A stretch of DNA of 7,931 nucleotides, from assembly GCA_011042755.1 (NCBI GenBank), contig DRBY01000089.1:1-7931 (forward strand). The letters run 5' to 3'. The notes under the pieces were generated by a model. The model worked only from the letters and a program-made list of their open reading frames with translations. It did not search any database and was not told the origin of the DNA. Each line of letters starts with the position of its first letter. The first letter of the stretch is position 1. The stretch comes from Thermoproteota archaeon (GTDB lineage: Archaea > Thermoproteota > Korarchaeia > Korarchaeales > Korarchaeaceae). Shown piece by piece: positions 6,968 through 7,931 of this stretch. Made by a program: the position numbers and the translations under genes.

Positions 6968-7931
6968 CGACGCTCGTGTCAGACGAGTTCAGACCCTCCG
7001 GCAAAGTGGTAATCCACGGAGAGGGAGTTCAGAGGCTGAGGCGCGGCGAGCACAATCTGTACCTGAAGTGGCTTCGCAGAGTTCAGGGAAACGTGGAGAG
7101 TGGAGATCTAGTTGAGATAGTATCAGATCGAGGCGAGTCACTTGGCTGGGGGTTTTACGAGGGTATCGGAGCCATGGCGGTCAGGGTCCTGACCTTTGAT
7201 CCAGAGGAGAGGCCCACCGAGCAGACATTCAGGGAGAGGCTTGAGCGGGCGCTCAGGCTCAGGGAGAAGTTGAGGCTTAGAGACTTCTTTAGGCTCGTCC
7301 ACAGCGAGGCCGACAGGTTGCCTGGCCTAATAGTCGACATCTATTCCGATCTTGGAGTGATCACCTCGACCTCTGCCGGAATGGACAGATGCCTCGGCTT
7401 CTTGGCAGAGATCTTGGCAGATCTGTTGGATCTCCGCGCGATCTTCGTGAGAAACGACACGAGGACCAGGAGAGAAGTTGGCCTGCCTACTTGGAGGGGA
7501 AAGCTCTGGGGAGAGGGAGAACCGAGGACGACCATAACTGAGGATTCGGTAAAGTTCGAGGTCAATGTCATAAGGGGGCAGAAGACCGGCTTCTTCATCG
7601 ACCAGAGAGATAATCGCCTCCTCATAGAGAGATACGCTCCCCAGGGCGGAGAGGTGCTGGACCTGTACTCGTACACAGGCGGGTTTGGTCTTCACGCTCT
7701 CGCTGGAGGGGCTAGCCACGCAACGCTCGTAGACGAGTCGGAGTACGCTGTGGAGGCCGCGTTGAGGAATGCTGAACTTAACGGATTTGCAGAGAGAGTT
7801 AGCGTCGTCCAGAGCAGGGTGAAGGAGTTCTTGGAGTCGGCCATAAGGAGGGGCGCAGAGTTCGACGCCGTGATCGTAGACCCACCCGCCCTCGTCCCAA
7901 GCAAGGACCGAACGCCGATGGGGCTCAGAAC
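6964..7931 (+). CDS. RlmI/PH1915-type PUA plus SAM-dependent RNA (cytosine-5) methyltransferase, 3' truncated
   Basis: The frame is open to the right edge with 322 codons. It begins with a PUA-like RNA-binding region (about 13-80: KVVIHGEGVQRLRRGEHNLY...), then the family's linking block HSEADRLPGLIVD (113-125), then GQKTGFFIDQR (205-215), and then the Rossmann methyltransferase fold with motif I LDLYSYTGGFG (232-242), acidic VDESE (256-260) and motif IV DPPAL (306-310). This order matches COG1092 proteins: E. coli RlmI, which makes m5C in 23S rRNA, and Pyrococcus PH1915. Family length is about 390-400, so some 70-80 residues are beyond the edge, including the late Cys motif expected for m5C chemistry, which therefore cannot be checked. 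The GTG at 6964 overlaps the peptidase stop (GTGA), suggesting translational coupling; GTG 6976, with GGGTGA ahead of it, is an alternative start. The archaeal target nucleotide is not established by this sequence. Confidence 0.9.
   Translation, partial: MTTLVSDEFRPSGKVVIHGEGVQRLRRGEHNLYLKWLRRVQGNVESGDLVEIVSDRGESLGWGFYEGIGAMAVRVLTFDPEERPTEQTFRERLERALRLREKLRLRDFFRLVHSEADRLPGLIVDIYSDLGVITSTSAGMDRCLGFLAEILADLLDLRAIFVRNDTRTRREVGLPTWRGKLWGEGEPRTTITEDSVKFEVNVIRGQKTGFFIDQRDNRLLIERYAPQGGEVLDLYSYTGGFGLHALAGGASHATLVDESEYAVEAALRNAELNGFAERVSVVQSRVKEFLESAIRRGAEFDAVIVDPPALVPSKDRTPMGLR

Noticed and set aside
7327..7719. Antisense frames of 111-130 residues opposite the methyltransferase
   Set aside because: They lie against the conserved GQKTGFFIDQR and motif I coding sequence and overlap each other in different frames; no independent support.
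1..7931. CRISPR array, tRNA, rRNA, insertion sequence or attachment site
   Set aside because: Reading both strands showed no spaced direct repeats, no tRNA-like cloverleaf, no transposase and no terminal inverted repeats; gaps between genes are all under about 75 bases.

Overview
The window looks like chromosomal DNA from a thermophilic archaeon, most likely a Thermoproteota/Korarchaeota-type lineage, though the exact lineage is a guess. The evidence is: dense gene packing, arginine coded mostly by AGG/AGA, coding strands strongly purine-rich, frequent GTG/TTG starts, TATA-type AT-rich boxes about 22-35 bases upstream of starts instead of bacterial -35/-10 boxes, and GGTGA-type ribosome binding sites. 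No mobile element, CRISPR array, tRNA, rRNA or insertion sequence was seen, and no gene-free stretch exceeds about 75 bases.

Layout: (1) bases 1-958, plus strand: the C-terminal two thirds of a beta-CASP metallo-beta-lactamase nuclease related to RNase J, cut by the left edge. (2) 1000-2127, plus: a radical SAM enzyme with an N-terminal zinc-ribbon-like module and an extra cysteine cluster. (3) A convergent junction at about 2128-2169 with a perfect 10-bp hairpin. (4) 2153-2602, minus: a small four-helix membrane protein of unknown function. (5) 2659-5748, minus: a very large superfamily 2 helicase of the YprA/MrfA-Hrq1 type (COG1205-like), whose C-terminus looks like a fused RNase H/DEDD exonuclease fold with its catalytic acids replaced. 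(6) A 73-base divergent promoter region, 5749-5821. (7) 5822-6967, plus: an M24 Xaa-Pro peptidase with all metal ligands present. (8) 6964 to the right edge, plus: an RlmI/PH1915-type PUA plus SAM-dependent RNA methyltransferase, cut before its end and joined to the peptidase by a 4-base stop/start overlap.

Most of the window is ordinary archaeal housekeeping: RNA processing, rRNA methylation and peptide turnover. The most interesting element is the helicase. In Bacillus, the related helicase (MrfA) and a DEDD exonuclease (MrfB) are separate proteins acting in one DNA repair pathway. Here both folds appear to be in one chain, but the exonuclease part has apparently lost its active site and the helicase C-terminal region lacks the usual zinc cysteines. 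The downstream membrane protein lies on the same strand and may be co-transcribed with the helicase, but it also has a TATA box of its own inside the junction.
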